DNA of 63,937 nt from CAZICM01 sp964537685 (GTDB lineage: Bacteria > Myxococcota_A > Polyangia > Polyangiales > Polyangiaceae), in contig CAZICM010000052.1 of NCBI GenBank assembly GCA_964537685.1, positions 1 through 63,937 of the forward strand. The letters are read 5' to 3'. How positions within the stretch are numbered: the stretch's first letter is position 1; the number at the start of each line of letters is the position of its first letter. Positions 25,564-33,564 of this stretch are shown in pieces. The notes beneath the pieces are model-generated. The model saw only the letters and a program-made list of their open reading frames with translations, did not search any database and was not told where the DNA came from. The position numbers were made by a program, and so were the translations under genes.

Positions 25564-25854
25564 CCGAATACGGATGCGCATCATATTGTGGCCCAGAATG
25601 CACCGGATGCTGCGAAATCGAGAGCTATTCTACAGAAGTTTGGAATTGGCATTGACGAAGCGGATAATGGTGTGTTTCTTCCATCAAACAAGGTCAGTCC
25701 GAACCCTAATGGCTCGGCGGTGCATCGATCGCTGCATACAGGCGAATACTATAGAGCTGTAGAGCAAGCATTGGAAAAGGCTAACTCAAAGGAAAAAGTT
25801 ATTGAAGCGCTCAATATCATTCGACTGAGTTTAGAGAATGGAGGCTATCCGTGA
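25537..25854 (+). CDS. Orphan AHH-family nuclease toxin module
   Basis: The 105-residue frame carries the AHH motif DAHHIVAQNAP (A14, H15, H16), then SRAILQKFGI, NGVFLP (44-49) and the conserved VHRSLHTGEYY (H63, H67), the hallmarks of AHH nucleases of the HNH/Endonuclease VII superfamily. Such domains normally form the C-terminus of Rhs or other polymorphic toxins. Here it has no delivery domain: the frame begins at a TTG inside the 121-base repeat and upstream codons run only to a stop at 25438-25440. No Shine-Dalgarno is evident, so it may be a silent orphan cassette that becomes expressed by recombination into a larger toxin gene. It is paired with its immunity gene (overlap GTGA). The base composition is more A/T-rich than its surroundings. 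Confidence 0.75.
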   Translation: MFSPRLPAPPNTDAHHIVAQNAPDAAKSRAILQKFGIGIDEADNGVFLPSNKVSPNPNGSAVHRSLHTGEYYRAVEQALEKANSKEKVIEALNIIRLSLENGGYP

Positions 25855-26414
25855 TAAAGTTTATGGTCCCAAAAGTTTTTGATATTTATCCCACAGAAGA
25901 GCACGAACTTATACTGCCAATTGATGATAAGGATTTTGAGCGCGCAACATTCGACGGTCAATCTGCTGCCACCAATTGGATACCAATCCACGTAAAGCGC
26001 GTGAAAGATGAAGTGAGGAAGCGAAAAATGCTGCCGGGGGACTTCCCCGGAGGTGGTTTGGGAGACTTGGCGATGAGCAAGAAAGCGAAGGAAACGATAG
26101 GTCCATTTTTAAAGCAATATGGTGAACTCCTTCCCCTCGCTTGCGATGACGGAGAGTTTTGGACATTGAACGTTACTTGCATAATCGACGCCTTAGATGA
26201 AACTAAATCCGTCTTGCATAGATCAAAACAGGATGGATCAATTTTAATTATTGCAAAGTATGCTTTCCGCCCGGAAGCTCTCGAAAATGCTGTTATCTTT
26301 CGCATCCCCCAATATGCGCGCGGCTCTATCTTTGTCACAACTCCGTTTGTTGAATTAATCAAATCCACGGATCTCACCGGTATTGTTTTCAAACAAATTT
26401 GGGCGCCCAACTAG
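25851..26414 (+). CDS. Imm11-type (DUF1629-like) immunity protein
   Basis: The 187-residue product begins at a GTG that overlaps the toxin stop codon and is preceded by GGAG seven bases upstream. The sequence (MVPKVFDIYPTEEHELILPIDD at the start, IDALDETKSVLHRSKQDGSILIIAKYAFRPEAL in the middle, and FVTTPFVELIKSTDLTGIVFKQIW at the end) has the layout of the Imm11/DUF1629 family, whose closing strand-helix-strand reads F.EL...G..F..IW. It should neutralise the adjacent AHH nuclease in the cytoplasm. The gene is markedly richer in A/T than the VgrG and Rhs genes, a sign of separate acquisition. Start choice and family are fairly secure. Confidence 0.75.
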   Translation: MIKFMVPKVFDIYPTEEHELILPIDDKDFERATFDGQSAATNWIPIHVKRVKDEVRKRKMLPGDFPGGGLGDLAMSKKAKETIGPFLKQYGELLPLACDDGEFWTLNVTCIIDALDETKSVLHRSKQDGSILIIAKYAFRPEALENAVIFRIPQYARGSIFVTTPFVELIKSTDLTGIVFKQIWAPN

Positions 26415-26921
26415 AAAGTCTCTTTCTGTGATATATCGCTCTGGAATGGGCCTGCGCCGCCGGCCGATAAAGCAGGCGCGGCAGGTTTTAGTATAGGTTT
26501 GCTTCAAGGTGCTATACCCGGCGCAGCCGCGCGCGACGCCACCTTGAGGGCAACCGGAACCGGGCCTGTAGGTTCGCGGAGCTTTGAACGATTTAAGTAT
26601 TTTGGTCAGATGCTCGGCGGCCTTGCGTTGACGGCGTTTGGAATGGGCGGGTCGGCCGGCGGAATTGCTCTCAATGCAACGGGCATTGGAGCCGCAGTTG
26701 GTGTGCCTGCGGTAGCCGTGAGTTATACGGTGATCACGGCGGGTATTGCAAATACGGTGGCAGGCTTCGAAGGGATGTTGCAATCGCTGGCGACTGGTGG
26801 TAGTGCGGGGCCGCCGGGTGTGAGCGCAGGGCCGGCCGCGCCGGGTGCGACAAAGTCAAGAGCTATTTTGCAAAAAAAATTTGGCCCGCACCGCGCTGCT
26901 GGAAACCGCGGGGCCGCCTAG
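26415..26921 (+). pseudogene. Decayed toxin tail: pre-toxin Gly/Ala region plus AHH stub
   Basis: Directly after the Imm11 stop, in the same frame and without a credible start codon, an open stretch reads NGPAPPADKAGAAGFSIG, then GGIALNATGIGAAVGVPAVAVSY and IANTVAGFEGMLQSL. This is the Ala/Gly-rich region that commonly precedes toxin domains in myxobacterial Rhs-type proteins. It ends with ATKSRAILQKKFGP, which matches the AHH toxin segment AAKSRAILQKFG at 25609-25644, after which the frame turns to unrelated residues and stops at 26921. It is best read as a fragment of another polymorphic toxin whose Rhs body and AHH core were lost. A TTG at 26499 could start a 140-residue product, but no ribosome site is present. 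Confidence 0.6.
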
Positions 26922-26929
26922 CATCCGTC

Positions 26930-27050
26930 CCATGGAAATCACGCCTCCCAGCCCTCTTTTTCCCCCAAGCTCCCTGAATTCCCAAAATCTGTCCGCTCTT
27001 CTCCACCGCACCCTGTTGCATTCTTGTTTTCCCCTCGCCTTCCAGCCCCG
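26930..27050. repeat. Right copy of the perfect 121-base direct repeat
   Basis: Identical to 25443-25563 and directly oriented. It closes the 1.4-kb unit holding the AHH toxin, Imm11 and the toxin remnant, and starts eight bases after the remnant's stop. What follows (27051 on) differs from what follows the left copy, so only this copy lacks a toxin domain at its 3' side. Confidence 0.9.
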
Positions 27051-27337
27051 TGGGTCCTTGCAGTCCGCATTCTTTCGTGCATCTGCGATGCGCCGCAACA
27101 GCCTGCAGCTCCTTCCCCGCCCTCCCTGCCTTCCGCATGCCGTTGCAACGCTGCTCCCTCCGCTCCATCTCATCGCGCAACAGGCTACACATCCCCTGTT
27201 CCATCCCGTTTTTTCAACATCACAAGGACCTACAACCGCCGATCCGCAATGCTTTTGTTGATGCAGGGTGTTGTACGCGCAAATCCTGGGCGGGTTTTTA
27301 TTTTACAAGCTGTTGCGGCGGGCGCGAGAGGCAGGTT
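27051..27337. other. Gene-free right end of the island
   Basis: This stretch of 287 bases is C/T-rich on the plus strand up to about 27210. It has no Shine-Dalgarno-backed gene and no recognised element. A T-rich run near 27295-27304 lacks a clear stem. The DUF4105 stop codon lies at 27338-27340. Confidence 0.4.
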
Positions 27338-28633
27338 CTAGTTCCCCTGTGCATGAGCGGGCTCCTTGGCCGATGTGCCATGGATCGGCCGCCTGATGCG
27401 ATAAACCAAGATCCAGACCATCAGGCAATACAGGACGCCCAATCCAAACAGGATGCGGGGTTGTTGGTAGAGGAGGCCGCTTAGATGGCCCAGGACGGCG
27501 AGAAGGGCCACGGCGAGGCGGGCATGGATATAGGTGTGGACCTTGGTGCCGAGGGGGATATGTTTGGTTTTAAGTTTTCGGGCTTGAAGGGCGAGCCAGA
27601 TATCGGTGGGCCAGAAGACGAGAATGAGTTCGTTGTGGCGGAATTCGGGGACTTTGGAGAGGAGGATAAAGGCGGTGATAAAGCTGCCGATCATGCCTGA
27701 AGCGAGGGCGGTGGGAAAGAGAAAAGATGCGGCTTCGCGGGTGCCTTGGGTGCGGGTGTTGGGGTTTTGGAGGGATTTGAGGGCGTGGCCTCCATAGAAG
27801 AGCGTGAGGAGGCCGAGAAAGCCCCAAAAATAATGGGTGAAATAGCTTTTGGAGATGACCAGAGGCTCTTTGCGTTCGACGAGGGGGACGGGTGGATCGG
27901 CGAGGGGGACTTTGTTGGGTTCGCCGGTAATAGGGTCTGGGAGCATAATTTCTTGATAGTAGCTGCGCATGAGTTCGGGGGAAGCCATGCTTTCATATTT
28001 ATTGAGGATATGGTCATGGAGGCGGCCGGTGAAGAGGTCTCCGGCGATGGCGGTGATATAATGGCGGCCGAAGATTTGGTCTTGATAGAAGCGGGAGGTT
28101 TGGGGACCGGACTGGGAGGCGAGTTGTTCGCGGAGTTTGCCTTTGAGGAGGTGGTCGAGCAGGTCGTTGATGCGGGTGGAGCAGAGGGAGCGGGAATGGT
28201 GGAAGATATATTCGCGCTGGCCCGGGACGCTGCCTTCTTGGAGGCGTTTGGCGAGTTCGGCGCTTTGGATGGGAGATAGATTGAGTTTTTGCCGGAAGAC
28301 GGTGCGGGCTTGGCGGACGCCGTAGTCGTTGACGGTTTCCATGAGGCTGTTGTTTTGGGAGAGGAAGAAGATAAGGTTGCCCCGAAGGAATTGGGTGACA
28401 AGCCAGGGGTTATCCCAATCGGTGTCGCCGTAGTTGTAGATGGTGGTGAGTTTGGGTTTTTTGTCTTCAAGTTCGGCGACCATGAGCGCGGCATGGCCGC
28501 CCCGGGTGTAGAGGTGGTCGCCGGGACCCATGGTGATGAGGTGGATTTCGTAGGAAGTTGAGGCGGCGAAGGCGGTCGATGCCGAGAGAAGCAGGGCGGG
28601 TACGAGGGGGCTCAGCACGAGGGGGAGGCGCAT
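27338..28633 (-). CDS. DUF4105 (Lnb N-terminal-like) protein with C-terminal membrane helices
   Basis: Starting at the ATG at 28633, the 431-residue product has a signal peptide (LVLSPLVPALLLSASTAFA). A periplasmic domain follows, with the DUF4105 sequence ASTSYEIHLITMGPGDHLYTRGGHAALMV, then TTIYNYGDTDWDN and IFHHSRSLCSTRINDLLDHLL, the region holding the family's conserved Cys. From about residue 270 there are five hydrophobic helices. DUF4105/Lnb domains are linked to lipoprotein N-acyl transfer in Gram-positive bacteria; in myxobacteria the function is not established. The 3' end forms the right copy of the 92-base island-boundary repeat. The gene appears intact. Confidence 0.85.
   Translation of the reverse strand: MRLPLVLSPLVPALLLSASTAFAASTSYEIHLITMGPGDHLYTRGGHAALMVAELEDKKPKLTTIYNYGDTDWDNPWLVTQFLRGNLIFFLSQNNSLMETVNDYGVRQARTVFRQKLNLSPIQSAELAKRLQEGSVPGQREYIFHHSRSLCSTRINDLLDHLLKGKLREQLASQSGPQTSRFYQDQIFGRHYITAIAGDLFTGRLHDHILNKYESMASPELMRSYYQEIMLPDPITGEPNKVPLADPPVPLVERKEPLVISKSYFTHYFWGFLGLLTLFYGGHALKSLQNPNTRTQGTREAASFLFPTALASGMIGSFITAFILLSKVPEFRHNELILVFWPTDIWLALQARKLKTKHIPLGTKVHTYIHARLAVALLAVLGHLSGLLYQQPRILFGLGVLYCLMVWILVYRIRRPIHGTSAKEPAHAQGN
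27352..27443. repeat. Right copy of the 92-base island-boundary direct repeat
   Basis: This copy is the genuine 3' end of the DUF4105 coding sequence (minus strand). It matches 15970-16061 at 81 of 92 positions in direct orientation. A gene 3' end duplicated at both ends of an island is the usual trace of site-specific or homologous insertion at that place. Confidence 0.85.
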
Positions 28634-28712
28634 GGCGGGCGACCCTAGTGCGATTGGCGACGGAGGGCAAGATTTTTTGATTGAAGGGGCGGCCGGGTTT
28701 CCGGGCTTGGTC

Positions 28713-30245
28713 TTAAGGCCGGTGTATGCGTCGAATAAAAAGCCCCGGCCCCGCATAGGCTTCAGGCGGATCGCTCATTGGAAAATAGCGGAGCGGGCCT
28801 TCAATTCCTATAATATAATCGGCGCCTTCGTCGACTTTGGCCCCCATCGGCGCCCGCGTGATGACAAGCGCCCGCTGGCTATCGGGGCCTCCTAATATCA
28901 CCGATGCCTTGTTTTTCGCTACCGTGAATTCGGCATGCACTTCAAAGGAATCTTCCCCGTCGGCCGGTCCCCCCATCAATACCCCGTGAATCGATAGCAG
29001 GTTTTTAAAATACCCGACAGCCCGAATGCCGTCGTTTATATCGGGAACCGCCGAGGCGATGGAGGCAAACGCTTCCGTGGCGGCGGGGTTGCTCCCGGCT
29101 ATTGCGGTATCGAATACAGGCTTCCAGTCAGAATCGAGCCGGGCCACGACGGCCGAGACGGGCACGTCCCCCCCGAGGCTTTGGCCATATCCACCTTCCG
29201 CACCTACGATGAGCCCTCCATCGTCCAATGCGGTCAATGAAACATTTCCGCGCAGATCCACCGTTTCGCCCTGGCTTAGCTCGCGGACGAGAATGCCATC
29301 CGGATTAAACTCTTTAATGCATGAATAATAGCAGCCGGGCATTGTAGGCATAGGGTCCAGGCTGTTCCAGAATAAGTTGGCCATAAGCACGCTGTTTCCG
29401 TTGGGAAGAACAGTTACGGCGCTATTCCGTTCGCTTAAATCCGCGCCAAAACGCTCTCCCCATATCAATTGTCCCGCGGGCGTGTATTTGGCCGCAAAGA
29501 TATCGGTGCGGAAGTAGTACGTTTTCCCATCAAATGAATCAACCCAAGGCATGGCCACCACTTTTTTCCCGCCCAAGTCGAGTTCGCCGTTAAATGTGCC
29601 CGATATCAATATATTTCCATCGGCATCGAGAGCCAAGGAGTCCACGCGCTGGCCAAAAAACTCATCCTGCCCGATATCGATTTCTTTTGTGCCTGCGATA
29701 CGGGTGCTAAACCGGTGATTTCCGTCGGTATCGAGCCCGAGCAGAAAGAGATGTGTCATCCCTTGATAATCACCGCCCAATGGCCCGCCGCCTAAATCGG
29801 CATCGGCGAGCAGCGTGCCGCCCAAAACAAGATTGCCCGAGGCATCGGCGGCTAGAATTTGTTTCCCTGATGCCTGGGTTCCCTGGGGAAGCGCCTTGGA
29901 CCATAGGGTTTTACCCGTTGGATCGAACTTGGCGATAAATACATAGATATCTTTGGAGTCCGACGCAGAAGCTCCAATGGGGCCCAGTCCTAGATTGATC
30001 GGGGTCGACGCCGTGCCCGCGATATAGAGGTTGCAGTCTTTGTCGGATACGGCGGAGAGTCCATCCAAATAGATGGTGGTCGCCGCATTGCCAAAGTGGA
30101 ACTCCAACGGGTCGCTTGGACATGTGGTTTGGGGGCTGGGCGGAGGCTCCATCTTGCCGGGAAGTGGAGGCGCGTTCTCCGCCGAAGAACAAGCCACAAG
30201 AAAGACGAACATGGGAGCGGAATAAAGAAGCTTTTGTTTCATCAT
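28713..30245 (-). CDS. Secreted lipoprotein with beta-propeller-like repeats
   Basis: The 510-residue product starts MMKQKLLYSAPMFVFLVAC; the lipobox LVAC gives a lipoprotein. After a Pro-rich linker come repeated units of 50-60 residues with patterns such as DKDCNLYIAGTAS, DASGNLVLGGTL, DADGNILISGTFNG and LPNGNSVLMANLF. These are the D.dGN.[IL][IVL].G motif of delta-60/SBBP-like propeller repeats, common in myxobacterial surface proteins. Segments between them read like KFDPTGKTLWSKAL and YTPAGQLIWGERFG. No catalytic motif is present. It is followed on the same strand by the DUF4105 gene, 79 bases downstream. A role in surface adhesion or substrate sensing is the usual guess; nothing here decides. 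Confidence 0.75.
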   Translation of the reverse strand: MMKQKLLYSAPMFVFLVACSSAENAPPLPGKMEPPPSPQTTCPSDPLEFHFGNAATTIYLDGLSAVSDKDCNLYIAGTASTPINLGLGPIGASASDSKDIYVFIAKFDPTGKTLWSKALPQGTQASGKQILAADASGNLVLGGTLLADADLGGGPLGGDYQGMTHLFLLGLDTDGNHRFSTRIAGTKEIDIGQDEFFGQRVDSLALDADGNILISGTFNGELDLGGKKVVAMPWVDSFDGKTYYFRTDIFAAKYTPAGQLIWGERFGADLSERNSAVTVLPNGNSVLMANLFWNSLDPMPTMPGCYYSCIKEFNPDGILVRELSQGETVDLRGNVSLTALDDGGLIVGAEGGYGQSLGGDVPVSAVVARLDSDWKPVFDTAIAGSNPAATEAFASIASAVPDINDGIRAVGYFKNLLSIHGVLMGGPADGEDSFEVHAEFTVAKNKASVILGGPDSQRALVITRAPMGAKVDEGADYIIGIEGPLRYFPMSDPPEAYAGPGLFIRRIHRP

Positions 30246-30293
30246 AAAGGGAACAATACGCGATATGTCCGCCGGAGGGCAATAGGAAAAACG

Positions 30294-31487
30294 CTACCAC
30301 AAAGACACGCCGCCCGGGCCGGCGAAGCGAATATGGACATGATCCAAATGCCAGGGCGATTTGCGGATAATTTCATCGCTCATCAGGCTTTCGTAGCCCA
30401 CATCCTTCACCCATTTATGCTTTCTTAAGGTTTCGACGGCTTTGCGGAGTTCGCGTATATAGGCATCGTCCAAGAATACCTTTTCAATGCGGCCTTCGGG
30501 CTCCATATCGAATAGATAGCCAAGAAAGAAGGCCAGCCTAAGCGCGTCAAAGCCTTTTACCGTGCCAGGCGCACAGCCTTTGGCGTCCGCTTCAACCAAG
30601 ACTCCATCGCAATGATCGCGAAGCGTCGACGGTTCTAAATCGTTTGCAGGCAGGGCCATATCGACATCGCGCCCCCCTTCGTGACTGATATGCCGGGGCT
30701 GGCCTAAATCGGTCTTTGGACGCCTTCCATCCCATTGGCTTATATCTCCCAGCGCTATCGGATCGCGCTTAAAACGTATGCGCGTCTTTTTAAAGGCCAG
30801 AAGCAGCGCGCTCGCAACATCGGCGCGCACAAATAAATAGCGGCCCGGCGATTGTAATAGGTATCCATCATCCCGGGATAGGGGCGCGGGCAATCCCACC
30901 AAGGGCAGTGGATCGGGCATAGGATCGCGCTTGGATAGGGGAAGTTTTGGCGGTTCGCTTACGGGCATCACGATATCCCGGACCAGGGAAATGGGCGAGC
31001 GCGCATCGACCCATAAGCGCATCAGGTGTACCCCGGAAGGCGCAATCCAGGAAATCATTCTGGGCAAAATTCCGTCTTCTTCCAAGGGAGTGCGGCTTCG
31101 AAGTCCTCGCAATTCCAGAGGTTCGAGTACATCCAGGCCCAAGAGCGCATCGGCATCCCCAAAAATCCCAAGGGTATGATGGGCGCCGGGAGATAGTTCA
31201 ACATCGATAAAGTGAATTCCAGCACCGAGTTCCAGACGCCCTTGATCCAAGGACAAACGCAAGGAAGGCTGGGCTTGAAGAGGCTCTTCCACGGGAGGCG
31301 GAGCAGGCTCAGGCTCGGGGGTGTTCATCACCGGAGCTACAGGCTGAGCTACTCGCAGCTCGGGCTCTGGGAGTTTGACCGCTTTTGGGGTGGGCTCACT
31401 AGGCTTGAGCGGCACGCCCCCACATCCCGATCCCGCTCCCCAGAGGATCGCTCCCGCGCCTATCGCCCGAAACAGACGCCCTACCAC
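30294..31487 (-). CDS. Penicillin-insensitive murein endopeptidase-like protein (MepA, M74, LAS fold)
   Basis: Of 397 residues, the first 25 form an export signal with Cys22 (non-canonical lipobox GSGC), then a Pro/Glu-rich linker to about 70 and an unassigned beta-rich domain (75-200). The C-terminal part holds the M74/LAS metallopeptidase signature: SHEGGRDVDMAL (H269, D276) and WHLDHVHIRF (H380, H383, H385), the zinc ligands and catalytic His. MepA-type enzymes cut D-Ala-meso-DAP cross-links in the periplasm. A basic strand (KTRIRFKRDPIAL) and NDLEPSTLRDHC lie in the same domain. The gene sits 24 bases after the YkuD transpeptidase gene on the same strand, so the two probably form a cell-wall remodelling pair. 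Confidence 0.82.
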   Translation of the reverse strand: MVGRLFRAIGAGAILWGAGSGCGGVPLKPSEPTPKAVKLPEPELRVAQPVAPVMNTPEPEPAPPPVEEPLQAQPSLRLSLDQGRLELGAGIHFIDVELSPGAHHTLGIFGDADALLGLDVLEPLELRGLRSRTPLEEDGILPRMISWIAPSGVHLMRLWVDARSPISLVRDIVMPVSEPPKLPLSKRDPMPDPLPLVGLPAPLSRDDGYLLQSPGRYLFVRADVASALLLAFKKTRIRFKRDPIALGDISQWDGRRPKTDLGQPRHISHEGGRDVDMALPANDLEPSTLRDHCDGVLVEADAKGCAPGTVKGFDALRLAFFLGYLFDMEPEGRIEKVFLDDAYIRELRKAVETLRKHKWVKDVGYESLMSDEIIRKSPWHLDHVHIRFAGPGGVSLW

Positions 31488-31511
31488 GTCCCCTCGGCAA
31501 AAAATCCCCGC

Positions 31512-33497
31512 TTATTCATGGATGATTACCGTCGTCCCCTCCCCCATTTCATCGCCGGAATTCACCGCATGCCATCCATCGGGAATGGGAGGGTCTGTCC
31601 ATAAAAAGAGACGATGGGCATCGACAGGCGATAGATTGACGCATCCATGGCTGCGGGGCGTGCCAAAAACATCGTGCCAATAGGCCGCGTGAAGCGCATA
31701 TCCGCTTTCAAAATACTGGATGTAGGGCACATCCCTCAATTGAAAGGTGCCTTCGCCCCGGCGTTTGGTGACTCCATAGACTCCATCGCCTTTGCGGGGA
31801 ATGGGCGCGCCATGTCCACCCGCCGCGTCGGCTTTGGGTGCGGCAGCCGCGGGCTTTTTTGGAGCGGCAGCCGCGGGTTTTTTGGGAGCAGGCTTGGCTC
31901 CCGCTTTTTTAGGATCGGCCTTGGCTCCACCAGATGCCTTGCCGGGTGCCGCCTTGGGTGCATCTTTGGCCCCTCCAGCCCTGGGCGCGGGCTTTTCTCC
32001 ATCGCCGGATGCCGAAACATTGGCCGTTGTATTGGCTCGTCCACCCACGCTCGATGATTCGTTGGAGTCCATCGTCGCGGTAATATGCTTGTTGCGAATC
32101 TTAAATACCCCCCGCACGGTCGCGGTCGTCTTTTTGGGGTCTTCCATCCCAGCTTGTCCGGTGGATACCAGCGTCACATAAATAGGCCGCTTTCCTTCCC
32201 ACATGACCAAGGTTTGGTTGGTAATAGAAATCTCAATCCATTTCTTTCCTTTTTCGGCATCCTCGGGCCATGTCGCGGGTGGCACGGCCAAACCCACATC
32301 CAATTGATGCAGCCAGCGTTTGTCCTTGGTCCGATAATACTTGACACCTTCGACGGTTTTCATTTTGCCCGTCAACTGGTGCATGCCCCGGAAGTCCAAT
32401 TCACCGGCCGGTGTCGCCTTGCCTTTGCTAATCCGATAGGCTTTGGCGCCTTGAGCGCGGATAAAGGCCACGGGTAAAGTCACTTCGCCGTTCAACTCGA
32501 CGCCATGCCAGGGCGAGCCGGCATCGGGTTTTATCTTGGTATGAGGAACGAGCCGAAGATCGGCAGTGATGGCAAAGCGGCGGTTTAAGCCTTCTTCGCC
32601 GGTTTGGAACGAGCCGATAAGCGAAAGTCCTGTGTGGCGCCTGGCCCTGTCGGCAAAGACGGCGTATTCAGGGACTTTGAAATCGCTGATATTGGGAATG
32701 AGGCGTTTGCCGCCCTCGAGCCAAAAGGGAACGGGATCGTTATCGGTATCGCCGCCCAAAAGCACGCCCAGCGGCAATTCGCTTGAGTTTTTTTCCAGGC
32801 CAAGCTCGCCCAGTTGTTTGTTGGGAATAGGAACGCCCCGCTCATCGATGGCCACATCGTTGGCGCCCAGCAAGGTCTGATTCACTGAGGCCGAATTTTC
32901 TTTGTACCAATCGAGATGTTCTTTGAGCTTAAACTCCGAGGCGAACTGTTCTTGCGCGTTGGGCACACGCAGATACATCGGCAATACGGCGCGCACAAAG
33001 GCATAGCGATAGGGGAGCGCTGTTTTTAGATTGGGTCTGCGAGAGGCGGCACGAACGGTGGGATCGTCCACATCGAGCGTGGCTTCCTCGCCGGTGCACA
33101 CAAAGCCTCTCGGTTCGATTTGATACCAGCCGCCTGGGCAATTGGATTTGCCGCTGGATTCGGCGGCGCGGGGAACTTTAGCGCCGACGCGGAGGTAGCC
33201 GAGCTTTTTGGAGGTGTCGCGGGGTTCTTCGTAGATGGTGGCGACGAAGGCGGTGACGCCGAGCAGAGGTTTGGAAGGGTCGATGGGCTTGGCTTCGGTG
33301 GGCTGGGAATTCAAGCCTTGGGTGGCAGCGGCCGGGACTTCGGCATCGGAAGAAGCATCGGCTCCGGCATCGCCCGCAGTAGCGAATAGCCCTTGTTTGC
33401 AAGCGAATTGAAGAAGCGCGCACAAGACAAGGCCAGCGCGCGATAGAAGGCTCGCCTTGAAGGGTTTCGCTTTTGGATGTCCTTGCGAACAGGTCAT
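31512..33497 (-). CDS. L,D-transpeptidase (YkuD) lipoprotein with intradomain Lys/Ala/Pro insertion
   Basis: The 661-residue product has a lipoprotein-like N-terminus (LVLCALLQFAC). An SH3-like segment near 70-135 (FVATIYEEPRDTSKKLGYLRVGAKV) precedes a long middle region. The YkuD domain starts near residue 430 (KKWIEISITNQTLVMWEGKRPIYVTLVSTG) and ends with HAAYWHDVFGTPRSHGCVNLS, where C619 is the nucleophile and H617 part of the motif. Between the strand KHITATMDS and FQLRDVPYIQYF about 100 residues of Lys/Ala/Pro/Gly sequence are inserted, which is unusual for the family. It is exported, probably anchored to a membrane, and predicted to form or exchange 3-3 peptidoglycan cross-links or attach proteins to peptidoglycan. 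Confidence 0.88.
   Translation of the reverse strand: MTCSQGHPKAKPFKASLLSRAGLVLCALLQFACKQGLFATAGDAGADASSDAEVPAAATQGLNSQPTEAKPIDPSKPLLGVTAFVATIYEEPRDTSKKLGYLRVGAKVPRAAESSGKSNCPGGWYQIEPRGFVCTGEEATLDVDDPTVRAASRRPNLKTALPYRYAFVRAVLPMYLRVPNAQEQFASEFKLKEHLDWYKENSASVNQTLLGANDVAIDERGVPIPNKQLGELGLEKNSSELPLGVLLGGDTDNDPVPFWLEGGKRLIPNISDFKVPEYAVFADRARRHTGLSLIGSFQTGEEGLNRRFAITADLRLVPHTKIKPDAGSPWHGVELNGEVTLPVAFIRAQGAKAYRISKGKATPAGELDFRGMHQLTGKMKTVEGVKYYRTKDKRWLHQLDVGLAVPPATWPEDAEKGKKWIEISITNQTLVMWEGKRPIYVTLVSTGQAGMEDPKKTTATVRGVFKIRNKHITATMDSNESSSVGGRANTTANVSASGDGEKPAPRAGGAKDAPKAAPGKASGGAKADPKKAGAKPAPKKPAAAAPKKPAAAAPKADAAGGHGAPIPRKGDGVYGVTKRRGEGTFQLRDVPYIQYFESGYALHAAYWHDVFGTPRSHGCVNLSPVDAHRLFLWTDPPIPDGWHAVNSGDEMGEGTTVIIHE
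31810..31995 (-). repeat. Low-complexity Lys/Ala/Pro-coding repeat within the YkuD gene
   Basis: Imperfect tandem units encode PAPKKPAAAAPKKPAAAAPK and related Gly/Lys/Ala segments. The frame stays open, so it is a translated linker. Repeat number may vary between strains by slippage. Confidence 0.7.
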
Positions 33498-33564
33498 GCG
33501 GCTCGTCGTTTTTGCCGCATGCTTTTTATAAAATCAACCCTAATAACGGCTTTTTTGAGGGCGC

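Noticed and set aside
16062..27351. The T6SS island as a prophage or transposon
   Set aside because: No integrase, transposase, phage structural or replication gene, tRNA or inverted terminal repeats were seen; VgrG/PAAR resemble phage tail parts only by shared ancestry.
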